From Fistulifera solaris (taxonomy: Eukaryota; Bacillariophyta; Bacillariophyceae; Naviculales; Stauroneidaceae): 64,000 nucleotides of DNA. The translations under genes were made by a program, and so were the position numbers. The notes beneath the pieces are model-generated. The model did no database searches and was not told the origin of the DNA. It worked only from the letters and a program-made list of their open reading frames with translations. The stretch lies in assembly GCA_030295235.1 (NCBI GenBank), contig AP026125.1:2046001-2110000 (forward strand), read 5' to 3'. Positions 32,834-43,950 of this stretch are shown here, in pieces (the first letter of the stretch is position 1; each line of letters begins with the position of its first letter).

Positions 32834-35385
32834 ATGTTGCCCTTCAAAGCTCGCTCTGCTTATCCACTGGTATTCACTGCCTTCATCTTGATACTGGCCT
32901 CCCATCAAGCCAATGGCTTTTTGACGCCTGCAACGACGAGAACATGTCGTAAACAAGAAAATGTAGTGATGCCTTCTTCTAGTACAGCATTACTGGGAAT
33001 TCCGAAAATGTTTCGCTGGCTCACGGATCAATATCCGGATGTCTTGAATCGACAATTAGAGCAAGGTCTCAGTGATGATTTAATTGTTGATAACTTCTAT
33101 CTGGATATGAATGGAATCATTCACCCTTGTACACATGGAAATAATGAAGGAGAGATTGTCATTTTGGATGAAACGGCCATGTTCAAAAGATTTTTCTTTA
33201 CGTTGACCGGTACGTAAAGATATTTGAAAAAAAGCTGCGCATTCTTAAAGCCGTTAACTTACTTTTCCTTATTCTCTCGTCGCAGACTATACAAGTTGGT
33301 CCAGCCGAGTAAGCTTCTGTATTTAGCTGTAGATGGTGTCGCCCCTCGGGCCAAGATGAATCAACAACGTTCGTAAGTCAACTACTACTACGTTAAGCAT
33401 GTCGTGTACTCCACCCGTTCTCACAAAAAAGAATTAAAATTAACAGTCGTCGATTCCGAAGTGCGAAAGAAGCCGAAGCAGCCGCATCCGAGATTCTGGC
33501 GCGAGCGCAACAGACGGGAAAGATTCCAGAAGACTGGGAGAATCAAAAACGATTCGATAGTAATTGCATCACGCCGGGTACGGATTTTATGCTGAAGTTG
33601 TCACTAGCGATGCAAAAGTGGGTTGAATTCAAAATGCAAACGGATGAATTTTGGATCCATGGTGCAGATGTAATCATTAGTGGTCCTGATGTGCCCGGCG
33701 AAGGTGAGCATAAAGTGATGGACTTTTTGAGGGGAAGCGAAAGAGGGAAAGGTGTATTCGAAAGATCTGTATCAGCCAGATCATACGCATGTGTTGTATG
33801 GGGTAAGTCGAAAGAAAAGATGCCGGTTTCGTTTTGATCTACGGTGCATTTTCTGTTTCAGTGACACAAAGCTCTAATCAACATTCAATCTTTTTTTCTT
33901 TTTTTCTGAATAGCTCGATGCTGACTTGATCATGGTAAGCACTCAGAACGACGCACGTCGCGTGTAATTCGTACTCGGAAGTTTACTCACCATCTGTCAT
34001 CACCTGTCGTTGCCTTTGCCTTGTCTTAGTTGGGACTTGCATCGCACGAAAAGAATTTTCTCTTACTACGCGAAAAGATGAGTGTCGTCATGGCTGGAAG
34101 AGGTCGTAACAAGTATCGAAAGCGCAAAGATATGCTGGAATACAATGAAAATGATTTTGAAGTACTCGACTTGTCCGGTCTCCGACAAATGTTAGGTTTG
34201 CAATTTCGAAAGTATTTGGAGACGGAAAATTTGAAAGTGAGAACGTTCGAGCTCGACCGTATTATTGATGACTTCATCTTTATGTGTATGCTTGTGGGAA
34301 ATGATTTCCTGCCGCATTGTCCACATTTGGAGATTGATGGAGGCGCTTTATCGCTGATGATGAACAATTACATGGATCTTCTTCCTGATTGGGGCGGGTA
34401 CCTTACAAAGAAAGAGAAACTACACCCTGAGCGTTTTGAACAATTCATGTACCATCTCGCTCTTTATGAGGAAGAACACTTTAGTCGTCGTGGTTATGAG
34501 GAAAACGAGGCGGGATGGAAGTTGTCTTCTGAGAATGAAGACGATAAAGACGATTTTTACGGAAAATTTTACACAGGGAACCCAACTCCTGCTTGTGCAC
34601 AAGCCGCAAATAGACGCGGTGGCAGCGAGCCCGCACCGGAAGAAGTCCCTATGGCCCCCTCGGGCAATCGAGCATTTCGCCGTAGCCACCCGGACAGCAC
34701 AAGCCGCTCGTACCGTGACTTTTACTACGAGACTAAAATGGGGTGGAAGCCTCAAGACCGCAGTAGAACACTATTTCGTCGTCGCGCTCATGTCAGAGAT
34801 TACATGGAGGGTCTACACTGGGTTATGAACTATTATCACAATGGGTGCCAATCCTGGGATTATTTCTTTCCTCACTTGTACAGCCCTCTGGCGACAGACT
34901 TGGTTAACCTAGCTGAATTGTACTCGGAACCCGATGAAGAAGGATTTTGTGCGTGGGAGTTCGAAAAGGGCACTCCATTTCCCTCATTAGCCCAGCTTCT
35001 TTCCGTACTGCCACCGCAATCGGCCGATCTTCTTCCCAAACCTCTGGCGGAACTCATGTTGCACCCATCGTCGCCACTGCTTGAGTACTACCCGAGTGAT
35101 TTCAAAGCAGATGCGAACGGAAAGCGGCAATCGTGGGAAGCCGTTGTTCAGATTCCTTTCATCGATGGCGCTCGTTTGCTCGAAACAGTTCAACAAATAT
35201 TAGACGCAGATAAAAACGGACAGAACATCTTGACACCTGGCGAGCGTCGGCGCAATATGCCAGGCAAAGTGCATTACGTTCCTGCCCCCGGCGAGCGCGA
35301 TCCAAATAGAGGAAGGAAGTTGATAACAACCAAAAGCAGTCCCAAGCGTCCAAGCTCGTACCGAAAGCCCAAGCAGGTGCGGTAG
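32834..35385 (+). CDS. XRN-family 5'-3' exoribonuclease with plastid-type presequence
   Basis: Exons 32834-33209, 33286-33372, 33447-33802, a 21-nt exon 33914-33934 and 34030-35385; about 730 residues. XRN landmarks are complete: [60 protein letters not shown] (exactly the 21-nt exon), [26 protein letters not shown] and [11 protein letters not shown]. It stops after the second conserved region and has no XRN1-type C-terminal domains. Residues 1-54 are an added leader: hydrophobic segment, then [12 protein letters not shown], the diatom plastid pattern with Phe at the cleavage site. XRN proteins are normally nuclear or cytosolic. Two apparent homopolymer slips: A4 at 33184-33187 and G4 at 33731-33734; correcting each restores conserved sequence. 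It is head-to-head with SmpB. Confidence 0.87.
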
Positions 35386-35620
35386 ATCGTCGTGCACGAG
35401 AAAATTGTCTTGTTTACAAGCGGGTCGCCTTTCGCTTTGTTTGTCAAATGATACAAATGGTGGGGCGCTGCTCTTTTCACAGAACGTTCAATCCATAAGT
35501 GACTGATTTGGTGCATGAACGCTGATTCATTACATAAATAACTTACTGGGAATGGGAACTCCATACATTACTAATGGAGTTGATTTTAATGTGTTACAAC
35601 TCGAACTAGATTTTGCTATA

Positions 35621-37264
35621 CTACAGTTCGACGAGTTTTGTCACGACATCATTTTCTAAATTTGAAGAAGGAAAGCCGCTTGCATCGGAACGAATTGATG
35701 CCGATTCCGGATCCGTTACTCCAACATGATCAACAAGCTTTTGCTTTGCCCTCGCTCTGACAAACTTGTCGACTCCTGCCAAGGAAGGCGGTTTGCTCGA
35801 AGAAATTTTATGCGGAGGCTGTCCTTTCTTGGCGGGATCGTTTGAAATACTCTTGATTTTAGAAGCCAAATCTCGGCGATTCTTCTGAAAAAGTGGATGA
35901 TAAAAACAATCTGTCCCCGTGCCAGAAGTAAGACGAACAAATCCCCACCTGCAATGTACACCAGTGAGTTGAGTGAGCAGTATACAAGCGAGCAACTAAT
36001 TTTGTCCCCGTGACTACTAACCGATGCAATTTGCGGACAAACGACGAATACTTCGTCGTATTCTTTGCTTCTTTCCCAAGTACTTGATTCATAAACTTTT
36101 CCGGCGACACAATGACGAACGATTTTCCATCGGGAAGCCAACCCACCACATCTTCGTTTCTATTTTCCAACATGGCGCTCATAAGCTTCTCAGGAAAAGA
36201 TTTGGTTTTGGATGACTGCGAAGTATTGTTTGCTGGACGCCTGGTTGGTCTCTTAGGAGCTTTATCGGATTCATCGTCCCTGTATTGCAACGTATTCGTG
36301 TCATCTAATTTTCCTAAATCGGGCAAGGGACGCGAAAGAGGAGAATTGGCGTTTGACAGGAAAGGAGACTGCATTTGAGATTGGGGTTCCGGAAAGTGCA
36401 TGGTCTGTCTCTGAAACTGCTGAAGTTGTAGTTGATTCTGTTGAATTTGCTGTTGCAGTTGCTGCTGCTGCAACAGCAATTGTTGCTGCTGTTCAAATTG
36501 AAGCTGTTGCTGTTGTTGCTGCTGCAAGAAAAAGGATGGATTGTTGTTGCCGGAAAGAAAAGTATTCTCCAATTGCGCCCCGTTCAGAAGGTTAGCCTCG
36601 CCTGCCATTGACATTGTGGGAAAATTAATATTGTTTCCGGAATTCAATGCAGAAAACATGCCGCCCATATTCATACCACCTCCTCCTAACGAAGACGAGT
36701 TCGCAAAATGTTGCAAGGAGTTGCCACCCATCATTCCTTGAATTGCCTGCGGTAGCAGTTGATGCTGATTTTGTAGTGTCGCAAAAGATTCGAGTTGTCA
36801 TCCATGATGGACTGATGAACGAACGGTTGCTGTTGAGGGAAGGACCCTAACATGTTCGTGTTCATTTGAGAACCAGAGTAAGTAGACGGGTGCCCTCCTA
36901 GAGCAAACGCAGAATTGCTTCCGGGACCGAAAGATGATACTCCGGCGGCATTCGGGTCTTGCAATAAAGATTCTAAATAAAGAGAAGAAGAAGGAGTGTG
37001 TGAGACTTGTTTGTTGCAACGTTCACGCGTCATTGCAGCTTCAATCCATATACACTGAAAGCACTACGCTAACAAATATGTGTTTTCATACAAACGCTTC
37101 GTTTTACAACACAAGAACATGTAGCAAAAAATGACGTGCAATGACAAGAAAGTCAACAGCGACTTACGATCGTAACGTATCCCATTGCTGTGCTGAAGCA
37201 GAAGATCATTATTGTTTGCGCTATTCAGGCCTTCATCTTGCAAAGAGAAGTTAGGGAATACCAT
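35621..37264 (-). CDS. Heat shock factor-type transcription factor 2, DNA-binding domain near the C-terminus
   Basis: Exons 37168-37264, 36022-36972 and 35621-35948; about 458 residues. The N-terminal two thirds are low-complexity, with a long Gln-rich stretch (several runs of Q and L). The HSF domain comes late: FPEKLMSAMLENRNEDVVGW, PDGKSFVIVSPEKF, TKYSSFVRKLHRWGFVRL with the intron inside K-L-H-R/W-G-F (donor GTTAGT), then DCFYHPLFQKNRRDL. A basic PKRPTRRPAN segment just before it may be a nuclear signal. The frame slips by one near 36795-36799 between exon-2 parts (HQSIMDDN and FATLQNQHQLLPQ), without room for an intron. Start chosen at the first ATG (37264). Family is firm; target genes unknown. 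Confidence 0.85.
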
Positions 37265-37933
37265 GGTGTTTGGTGTCAATTTGTGATGACGGAGATGTTG
37301 ATACGAAACACAGCAACAGCGAATAAAGTTTCACAATATTGTTGGATCGATAACACAGCAACACAAAAAGCGCAACGGGCAACGTTTGTCGCTGAAATTT
37401 TGTCTTGATTCCGCCATCCGCCATGTCTTTCATGTTGTCAGCCGTTAGCCGGACAACCGCGTCAGTCTATTGTACGTGTTTCCTCACGTAGAATTTCTAC
37501 GATAAACCGACTTACTCGCTCAGCCAGTAACGACCGAACCTCTGTCGCATACAATACAACAAAAAGTACAAACGATCCATTTCAGCGTGTTCTTTGGGGC
37601 GTGGCGCAGTTGGCGTGACTACTATCTGATAGTAGAGTCAAAGTTCCAGTAAATGAAGAAAATATCAATCTACTGAAAAGACCGCTAACCCTAAACGAGT
37701 CCGCCGCTATCCATTGCTGCTTGTTTTTGTACCGTTCCGACGCAACGACTGATATTCATTTTTCTCCTTTCCGTGGCTGCAAGTTGAAGGTAAAAAAGAT
37801 CGGGGAGGATTTACTATAAGAAAAGAAGTACGAACCGAAGATCTTTTTCTCCCATGCCAGCCTCGACACTCGACACTTCATTCACATTCAACGTTTAAAA
37901 GCATAAACCAACACAACCGTATTTAATTCCACC
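37265..37933. promoter_or_regulatory. Divergent intergenic region, HSF2 / Lhcf
   Basis: 669 bases between divergent starts. A TATA-like TTTAAAAG lies near 37895, about 40 bases before the Lhcf start, and the leader is A/C-rich as usual for highly expressed genes. A tRNA-like stretch at 37601-37660 was examined and rejected. Confidence 0.45.
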
Positions 37934-38527
37934 ATGAAGACCGCTGTGATTGCCTCCCTTGTCGCCTCGGCTGCTGCCTTTGCCCCTGCCCAGCAAAGCG
38001 CCCGCAGTACATCGCTCAGTGCTGCGTTCGAGAACGAGCTCGGTGCCCAAGCCCCTCTTGGCTTCTTCGATCCCCTTGGCCTTGTTGCCGATGGTGATCA
38101 AGACAAATTCGACCGTCTTCGATACGTCGAATTGAAGCACGGCCGTATCTGCATGTTGGGTGTTGCCGGATACCTCGCCACGGAAGCCGGATGGCGTCTA
38201 CCGGGTGCCATCTCCCTCGATGGCAAGCAGTTCTCCGACATTCCTTCCGGATGGGCGGGAACCTTCGAGGTCCCTGTTGCCGGTGCCCTCCAGATCCTTG
38301 CCTTTGTTGGTTTCTTGGAAGTTGCCGTCATGAAGGATATCACTGGCGGAGAATTCGTGGGTGATTTCCGAAACAACTTTATCGATTTCGGCTGGGATAC
38401 TTTCTCCCCCGAGACCAAGATGGAGAAGCGTGCTATTGAATTGAACAACGGACGTGCTGCCATGATGGGATTGTTGGCTCTTTGGGTGCACGAGGAGCTC
38501 GGTGTCTCGCTCATCCCCAGTGTCTAA
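37934..38527 (+). CDS. Lhcf: Fucoxanthin-chlorophyll a/c-binding protein (Lhcf)
   Basis: Light-harvesting antenna protein of the thylakoid, 197 residues, no intron. The N-terminus is a textbook diatom plastid presequence: short signal segment and ASAAAFAPAQQ with cleavage before Phe. The mature protein starts AFENELGAQAPLGFFDPLG and has the two chlorophyll-binding helices ELKHGRICMLGV and ELNNGRAAMMGLLAL, with the middle helix ILAFVGFLEVAVMKD between, then the end LGVSLIPSV. Length and motifs match the Lhcf subfamily closely; I cannot say which numbered Lhcf. Codons look strongly biased (many C-ending), in line with high expression. Its promoter is shared with the divergent HSF2 gene. Confidence 0.97.
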   Translation: MKTAVIASLVASAAAFAPAQQSARSTSLSAAFENELGAQAPLGFFDPLGLVADGDQDKFDRLRYVELKHGRICMLGVAGYLATEAGWRLPGAISLDGKQFSDIPSGWAGTFEVPVAGALQILAFVGFLEVAVMKDITGGEFVGDFRNNFIDFGWDTFSPETKMEKRAIELNNGRAAMMGLLALWVHEELGVSLIPSV

Positions 38528-38798
38528 GTGCACATTTACGGAAAGGTATCGAGCGCAGCCATTTGTAATTATTAATTTTTAATAGAACGCTAGTTGTGCT
38601 CCCTAAGTTTTCCTTGATTGAATAGACTGTTCTCAGCCACATCGCAAAAGGTGCAAGGGTGCATAACTTGCGGCGTCGTATCGAAAGACCTATGCTTTCT
38701 CCACTTTTTTCGACTGCTCTTTAGGCTGTTGGATGGAAAGCTGGACGACGGACGGCGCCAAGTTTTGAGCCAAAAGATAAAGGATAAAGGACGAGACC

Positions 38799-39833
38799 TA
38801 GTTCCCGAATATCAAGAGCGTCCAAAGCATTTTACAACATGATCCAGTACACCAATTCCAGAATATCTGGAATGTGCACGAATAGGTCAAATTCTGGACC
38901 AGTCACACAGAATTTCTGGCTGACACAAATCCACGGATTCCAGATTTTCTGGAATTTGCAGAAACTTGTAGTAATTCTCAAAGCACCAGTTTCCGAATAT
39001 CAGGAATGTCCACAGAATATTTACATGATCCAAAACACCGATTAAAGAATATCTGGAATGTGCACGAAATGTCTGTTTTTTTTGACTCGAAACAATTGGT
39101 CCAGATTTTCTGGACCAGTCACACAGAATTTCTGGCTGACACAAAAGCACGGATTCCAGATTTTCTGGAATTTGCCGAAACTGGCTGTAATTCTCAAAGG
39201 ACTAGTTTCCGAATATCAGGAACGTCCAACGCAATTTCACATGATCCGAAACACCGATTAAAGAATATCTGGAATGGGCACGAAATGTCTGTTTTTTTGA
39301 CTCGAAACAATTGGTCCAGATTTTCTGGACCAGTCACACAGAATTTCTGGCTGACACAAAAGCACGAATTCCAGATTTTCTGGAATCAGCAGAAACTGGC
39401 TGTAATTCTCAAAGCACTAGTTTCCGAATATCAGGAATGTCCACAGAATATTTACATGATCCAAAACACCGATTCCAGAATATCTGGAATGTGCACGAAA
39501 TGTCTGTTTTTTAAAAACTCGAAACAATTGGTCCAGATTTTCTGGACCAGTCACACAGAATTTCTGGCTGACACATATTCACGGATTCCAGATTTTCTGG
39601 AATTTGGAGAAACTGGCTGTAATTCTCAAAAACCTAGTTTCCGAATATCAGGAATGTCCTCAGAATATTTACATGATCCAAAACACCGATTCCAGAATAT
39701 CTGAAATGTGCACGAAATGTCTGTTTTTTAAAAACTCGAAACAATTGGTCCAGATTTTCTGGACCAGTCACACAGAATTTCTGGCTGACACAAAAGCACG
39801 AATTCCAGATTTTCTGGAATTTGCACAAACTGG
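38799..39833. repeat. Tandem array 1: about five units of 215-217 bp built from CCAGA..TCTGG hairpins
   Basis: The anchor TTGGTCCAGATTTTCTGG recurs at 39096, 39311, 39528 and 39745, with a shorter diverged first unit from 38799. Each unit holds at least three perfect small inverted repeats: GGTCCAG-ATTTT-CTGGACC, ATTCCAG-ATTTT-CTGGAAT and ATTCCAGAATATCTGGAAT, plus CAGAATTTCTG. The long open frame over the units (39006-39704) is a by-product of the repeat and I do not call it a gene. The 38528-38798 stretch before it is Lhcf 3' flank without a feature. Confidence 0.9.
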
Positions 39834-39977
39834 ATGTTGCTTCGCTGTCGACGAGATCGCATCCACCATGATGCGATTATATTTCCGTTACAAGTATACC
39901 GTCCTTTGCCATCTTTATTGCCGTGTCATAAACTAGCAGCTATCTCTCTCTTTCCGCTTCTTTGAGTTTCCTGACAT

Positions 39978-41427
39978 ATGACACAGAATAGCGACTTTGA
40001 TTCCTTATTCGAAGAGGTGTCATTGTCCCGCTTCAATCTCGGACAAGTTGCCCCTGATGGTGCGTCGTCACCGACCTACAAATTATTGCGTGAACCCAAC
40101 AGTCTAGACGAAATTTTGAAGTATGAGCGCCGAATGATTATATGGAGGGATAACGGTACGCGTACGTATGTATCAACGCGAGACCTCAATAATTTTCCGC
40201 AAGGGCTCAATTATTTTCCTCCAACTTGATGACGAAGGCTGCGAATTGACCATTGTCGGTAGCACGGAAGATACCATTTCACAAACGGCTGCATTCTTCA
40301 TCAGCTTGATGCGACCACCGACAAGCATTTCCCGACTTTCAATCAGCAATGAGTTCTATGACCACCACCCTTTCAATTTTAGTGCTGCTGATTCTCGTTG
40401 CTTTGTGGACTTGTTTGAGGCGCTCCCATCTCTTCAACTGGCGCTTAAAAATCTTACATTGAGCGCAGCGCAATCAAATGTTTTGGCAACCAGATTGCAT
40501 CCCATAGCGATGACCATCTGTGACAGCAACTTTGTAGATGGAGGGAATGCATTTGTCAGCGCGCTCCAGGGCCGCGAATCGTCATTCGGTTCGCTAACCT
40601 TTCAGTGTGACCTAAGGGAAGTCATAGACATGGATGACGACATCTTCAAGCGTTTGCTAGAAGTCGACACGATAAAGCATTTGATTCTTCCCTACCAGTA
40701 TGTCGACCCGAGAAGTCATGAACTCATCCTTGCTCCTTTTTCGACAAAGGCGGATTTTCTCAATTACCACATTTGGTCTGATACCATAACTGCAGCCAAC
40801 TTGGAATTCTGGTCATAGATCCTTCAAAACTTTGTCTGTGCATATGTTGCTTCGAAGAACAAGATTTTCTAACTGATCTTATTCGTGCGAATTGGCAACG
40901 GATCGCATCCTCGGGTCATTTTTGTGGAGCTGGAAATTGAAGTGTTGAACAAAATCGATTTACCTGGTTGTGTTGTTCCAGAAATTATCAATGCTGCAAT
41001 TACAAACAAAAACTTGAGGTTCCTTAATTTGTGGGATTCGCGCTTGAATTGGGCTCCACATTTGAGATCGCTTTTTCACGGTCTGAAAGATCACCAAGAA
41101 CTTCGCACCCTTCAAATACGCGTGGATGATGACGAAGCATTCGGTCCCCAATTTTCCTATTTGATTGATTTGCTGTCGCATCATAGAAACATCACAATGG
41201 TCAATAAACGTAAAGTTCCTTATTCAGACGGCTTACTTGTGGATAAGGTCTATTCTTTAAACCGCTTTTACACGGGTTCGGCAAGTTGCGGTGAATCCAC
41301 CAATGGAGCGTCCAATGCTAGAGTGGTAGCAGCTTTGACGGAAAGCGCATCGAACGATTTCCAGCGCTCTGCTCTCTTGCTCTCAAATCACCTCGACACC
41401 TTGAATGAACTCATTCATTTTGCTTGA
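39978..41427 (+). pseudogene. Decayed member of an unnamed diatom family (LRR-like)
   Basis: Three overlapping or adjacent frames look like parts of one gene: 39978-40229, about 40190-40818 and 40885-41427. They carry Leu-rich, LRR-like spacing (FVDLFEALPSLQLALKNLTL, FVSALQGRESSFGSLTFQC, NLRFLNLWDSRLNWAPHLRSL) and end with LSNHLDTLNELIHFA. The frame is broken near 40200 and again between 40818 and 40885 where all three frames have stops, so more than one change is needed. I have the impression of a multi-copy family in this species but cannot name it. The gene begins about 145 bases after repeat array 1. Confidence 0.55.
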
Positions 41428-41760
41428 CTATATGAGTAGGATGGCAGCATTTTTCAAAGACGGATTCAATTCAGACGCTTCTCCCTGCGAAAAAGGATTG
41501 TGAATTGATCACTGTGAGAAATGTGCAGTACTCTAGGTCAAGCTGACTATTTTCCTTTTCCGATCTAAAATTTTCAGACAAAACATTTTATTCTCCTGTT
41601 TGTAATTCTGACATCGTGTTTTGCACGTTGCTTCGCTTTTGTTCCATCCGAAAATTGTTTAAGGCTTATTATACACCTTTATCAAGACAGACACGGCACA
41701 CGGCACGTTAAGTTAGACAAGTAAACGTAGCTAAGGTGCACTTAGGGCTCAGTAGCTGTT

Positions 41761-41782
41761 CTCGACTGAAATACAGTCGTGG
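41761..41782. repeat. Dispersed hairpin motif, copy 3
   Basis: CTCGACTGAAATACAGTCGTGG, near-palindromic, followed by GAACATTATTTTGGGCTACG, a diverged form of the usual tail. Confidence 0.65.
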
Positions 41783-41972
41783 CGCAATACGAACATTATT
41801 TTGGGCTACGAAAATGATTGCAAATAACTACGACATCGGAAACAGAAGATCGCACTGAAAATGATAGCAAGAAGAGTTAATTCCATTGTAATTGAGATGT
41901 ACAAGGCAAATTGAGCTAGAAATTAAACGGAGCTAGAGTGCACTATGGCTCAGGAGCTCAGGAGAATAACTA

Positions 41973-41996
41973 CTCATGACTGAAAAGCAGTCGTGG
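41973..41996. repeat. Dispersed hairpin motif, copy 4
   Basis: CATGACTGAAAAGCAGTCGTGG, followed by AACACTTTAAGCTATAGTAAA, which matches the tail of the other copies. Confidence 0.65.
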
Positions 41997-42309
41997 CGAA
42001 AACGGAAAACACTTTAAGCTATAGTAAATATTGACGACTCAAAAGCTTTCAGTCACGGAAGTTACTTTTGTTTATTTCTGTTTTGTTGATGCGCGCGAAG
42101 AATCGAGAAAGGCGACAATTATATCACCGACGCTGTTGTTGTTCATAATGTTGTTCGTTTAATTATCTAAATACAGTAAACAATCAACAAACCACTAATA
42201 CCCTCGGCATAGTTACGCTTTACGCCGATCGATTTCGACGAGATCACATTTCACAGTCAGAGAAAGGACGGAAAACGCTGCATTCTTTCTGAATGCATCA
42301 TTACTCATC

Positions 42310-43524
42310 ATGTCGATGATTCGATGGCGTCTTTACTCTATTTTGACAGTATTTTTGTATTTTTCTGTTTCATATTCCAATGGATTGGTTCCGTCTTCAA
42401 AAACGATTGCAAATGTCCGCAAATCGCAGAAATCATTTTCAACATTGCATGCCCAATTCTCAGCCGACGAAGAAAAGGCACTTGAACGACGCAACGGTGT
42501 GCTAGTCCTTTTCACCGTACCCGTCGCATGGGGCTCCTTTGAGCCAGCCACACGGTTTGTGTATTCCACGGATCCAGAATTACCGAGTCTGCTCTTTTCC
42601 GTCGCGTACTATTTTGTGGCGGCCATCACATTATTGTCCTTGACACTATTGCCACAGACGTGGCATGATACAGACGACGACAAGACGACGCCATGGCCCG
42701 TGTGGGGAGGTTTGGAACTGGGATTCTATCTATTTGTTGGAAATCTATTGCAAGTACTAGGCCTTCGGACGGTGCCCTCGGATCGTGCCGCTTTCTTATT
42801 GCAATTGACGACTGTGATTGTACCTTTGCTGGAATCCTTTCGATCCAAACAAGTGTCGTCACGTACATGGTGCGCTTGTCTTATAGCGCTGTTGGGTGTG
42901 GGTGTCATGGGACTCGACAACAATGACAGCGCATCTTTGGCTTCTCCTGCTTTGCTGCTATCCAATGGAGATCTCATGATCGGAGCGGCGGCAGTGGCGT
43001 ATAGCTTCCATTGTATACGCTTGGAAAAATATGCACAAACAACTTCTGCAATTCAATTGGCGGCTAGTAAAGCCGTGACAGAAACTTTGTGTTCCTTCCT
43101 GGCGATCCTCTCAGTGTTGTGGTATGTTTCTTCGATGAGCCCAACTTCGGGAGGAAGTAATGGTGGCTTGGGGCTATTATCGTCCTTTGCTTTGGATTCA
43201 GGAAACGAAATAACAAACTACCTGTCAAGTCATCCATTAATGACAAGCCACATGGACCTTAGTGTGATTGCCGCAATCTGTTGGACAGGATGGGTGACCG
43301 TTGCGTACACCATTTATGCACAAAGCTATGGACAGAGCCGTGTACAACCCACGACAGCCAATCTCATTTATACCATTCAACCAATCTGTACAGCTTTGAT
43401 TGCTTGGTTCCTTCTAGGAGAAAGTTTGGGTCCTTTGGGTTGGTTGGGAGGTTCTTTGATTGGGTTAGCGGTCCTTCTTGTGGCGTTGCCATCCGGCGCT
43501 GCGAGTACGAATGCGGATGTGTAG
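42310..43524 (+). CDS. EamA/DMT-type transporter with secretory or plastid leader
   Basis: 404 residues, no intron. Two EamA-like halves with about ten hydrophobic segments: for example SLLFSVAYYFVAAITLLSL, LELGFYLFVGNLLQVLGL, VPSDRAAFLLQLTTVIVPLL, then WTGWVTVAYTIYAQSYGQ, VQPTTANLIYTIQPICTALI and WLGGSLIGLAVLLVAL. The GLRTVPSDRAAFLLQLTTVI and TANLIYTIQPI segments sit at the usual EamA positions. A hydrophobic leader (SILTVFLYFSVSYSNGLVPSS) ends in a pattern close to, but not exactly, the diatom plastid motif (Leu rather than Phe). A plastid-envelope solute carrier is a reasonable guess; the substrate cannot be told from sequence. Confidence 0.85.
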   Translation: MSMIRWRLYSILTVFLYFSVSYSNGLVPSSKTIANVRKSQKSFSTLHAQFSADEEKALERRNGVLVLFTVPVAWGSFEPATRFVYSTDPELPSLLFSVAYYFVAAITLLSLTLLPQTWHDTDDDKTTPWPVWGGLELGFYLFVGNLLQVLGLRTVPSDRAAFLLQLTTVIVPLLESFRSKQVSSRTWCACLIALLGVGVMGLDNNDSASLASPALLLSNGDLMIGAAAVAYSFHCIRLEKYAQTTSAIQLAASKAVTETLCSFLAILSVLWYVSSMSPTSGGSNGGLGLLSSFALDSGNEITNYLSSHPLMTSHMDLSVIAAICWTGWVTVAYTIYAQSYGQSRVQPTTANLIYTIQPICTALIAWFLLGESLGPLGWLGGSLIGLAVLLVALPSGAASTNADV

Positions 43525-43950
43525 TAATCATTTGAATTGTCAAGTCGACCTCCCAGCATCAAGATTCTTCCTGATGATGCGCTATCCAAATGTGATTCTT
43601 CGCGAAGGTGTATATACGGCGGAGCTCTCATGATCCTAGACCGCCTGGTTATTGGTCCCTCGCTATCCGCGCTGTACGCTGTTGTACTTCAAGGAAAAGA
43701 AAGTGCAAGTACTTTGGTGTAACAACCTTGGCGAAGGAGGTATCAATTCTTCACCGGCGGATAAACCCGGCGGGCTGTGTACCTTAAAGTCTATTTACTA
43801 TTTACTCAGTAAATCAACAATATAACTGACAAGATTTTTAGTCACGAAAGACGAGAGACGACTTTTTCTCGCATTTTTCTTCTCCATTATTTCTTTTACG
43901 TCGTTGTGTTTCGAAACAGAACAAAACTACTAAAGAATTTTTTCTGGAAA
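43525..43950. other. Intergenic before array 2
   Basis: 426 bases: transporter 3' flank, then a T-rich stretch (43860-43945). A half motif TTTTTAGTCACGAAAG at about 43837 resembles one arm of the dispersed hairpin. No gene. Confidence 0.4.

Larger units (their letters stand above)
41428..42309. other. Intergenic with dispersed hairpin motifs
   Basis: 882 bases without a gene. It holds two hairpin-motif copies (41761, 41973) and a half motif CTTTCAGTCACGG near 42047. The last 200 bases precede the transporter and should include its promoter. Confidence 0.5.

Noticed and set aside
37601-37660. tRNA-like stretch: D-arm-like GGCGCAGTTGGC and an anticodon-arm-like CTACTATCTGATAGTAG
   Set aside because: The T-arm does not pair (TTCCAG loop without matching stem) and no 3' acceptor strand matches the 5' end. 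At most a tRNA relic.
39006-39704. 232-codon open frame across array 1
   Set aside because: It follows the repeat period exactly and its product is the translated repeat; sister frames exist in array 2. No start context or homologue.
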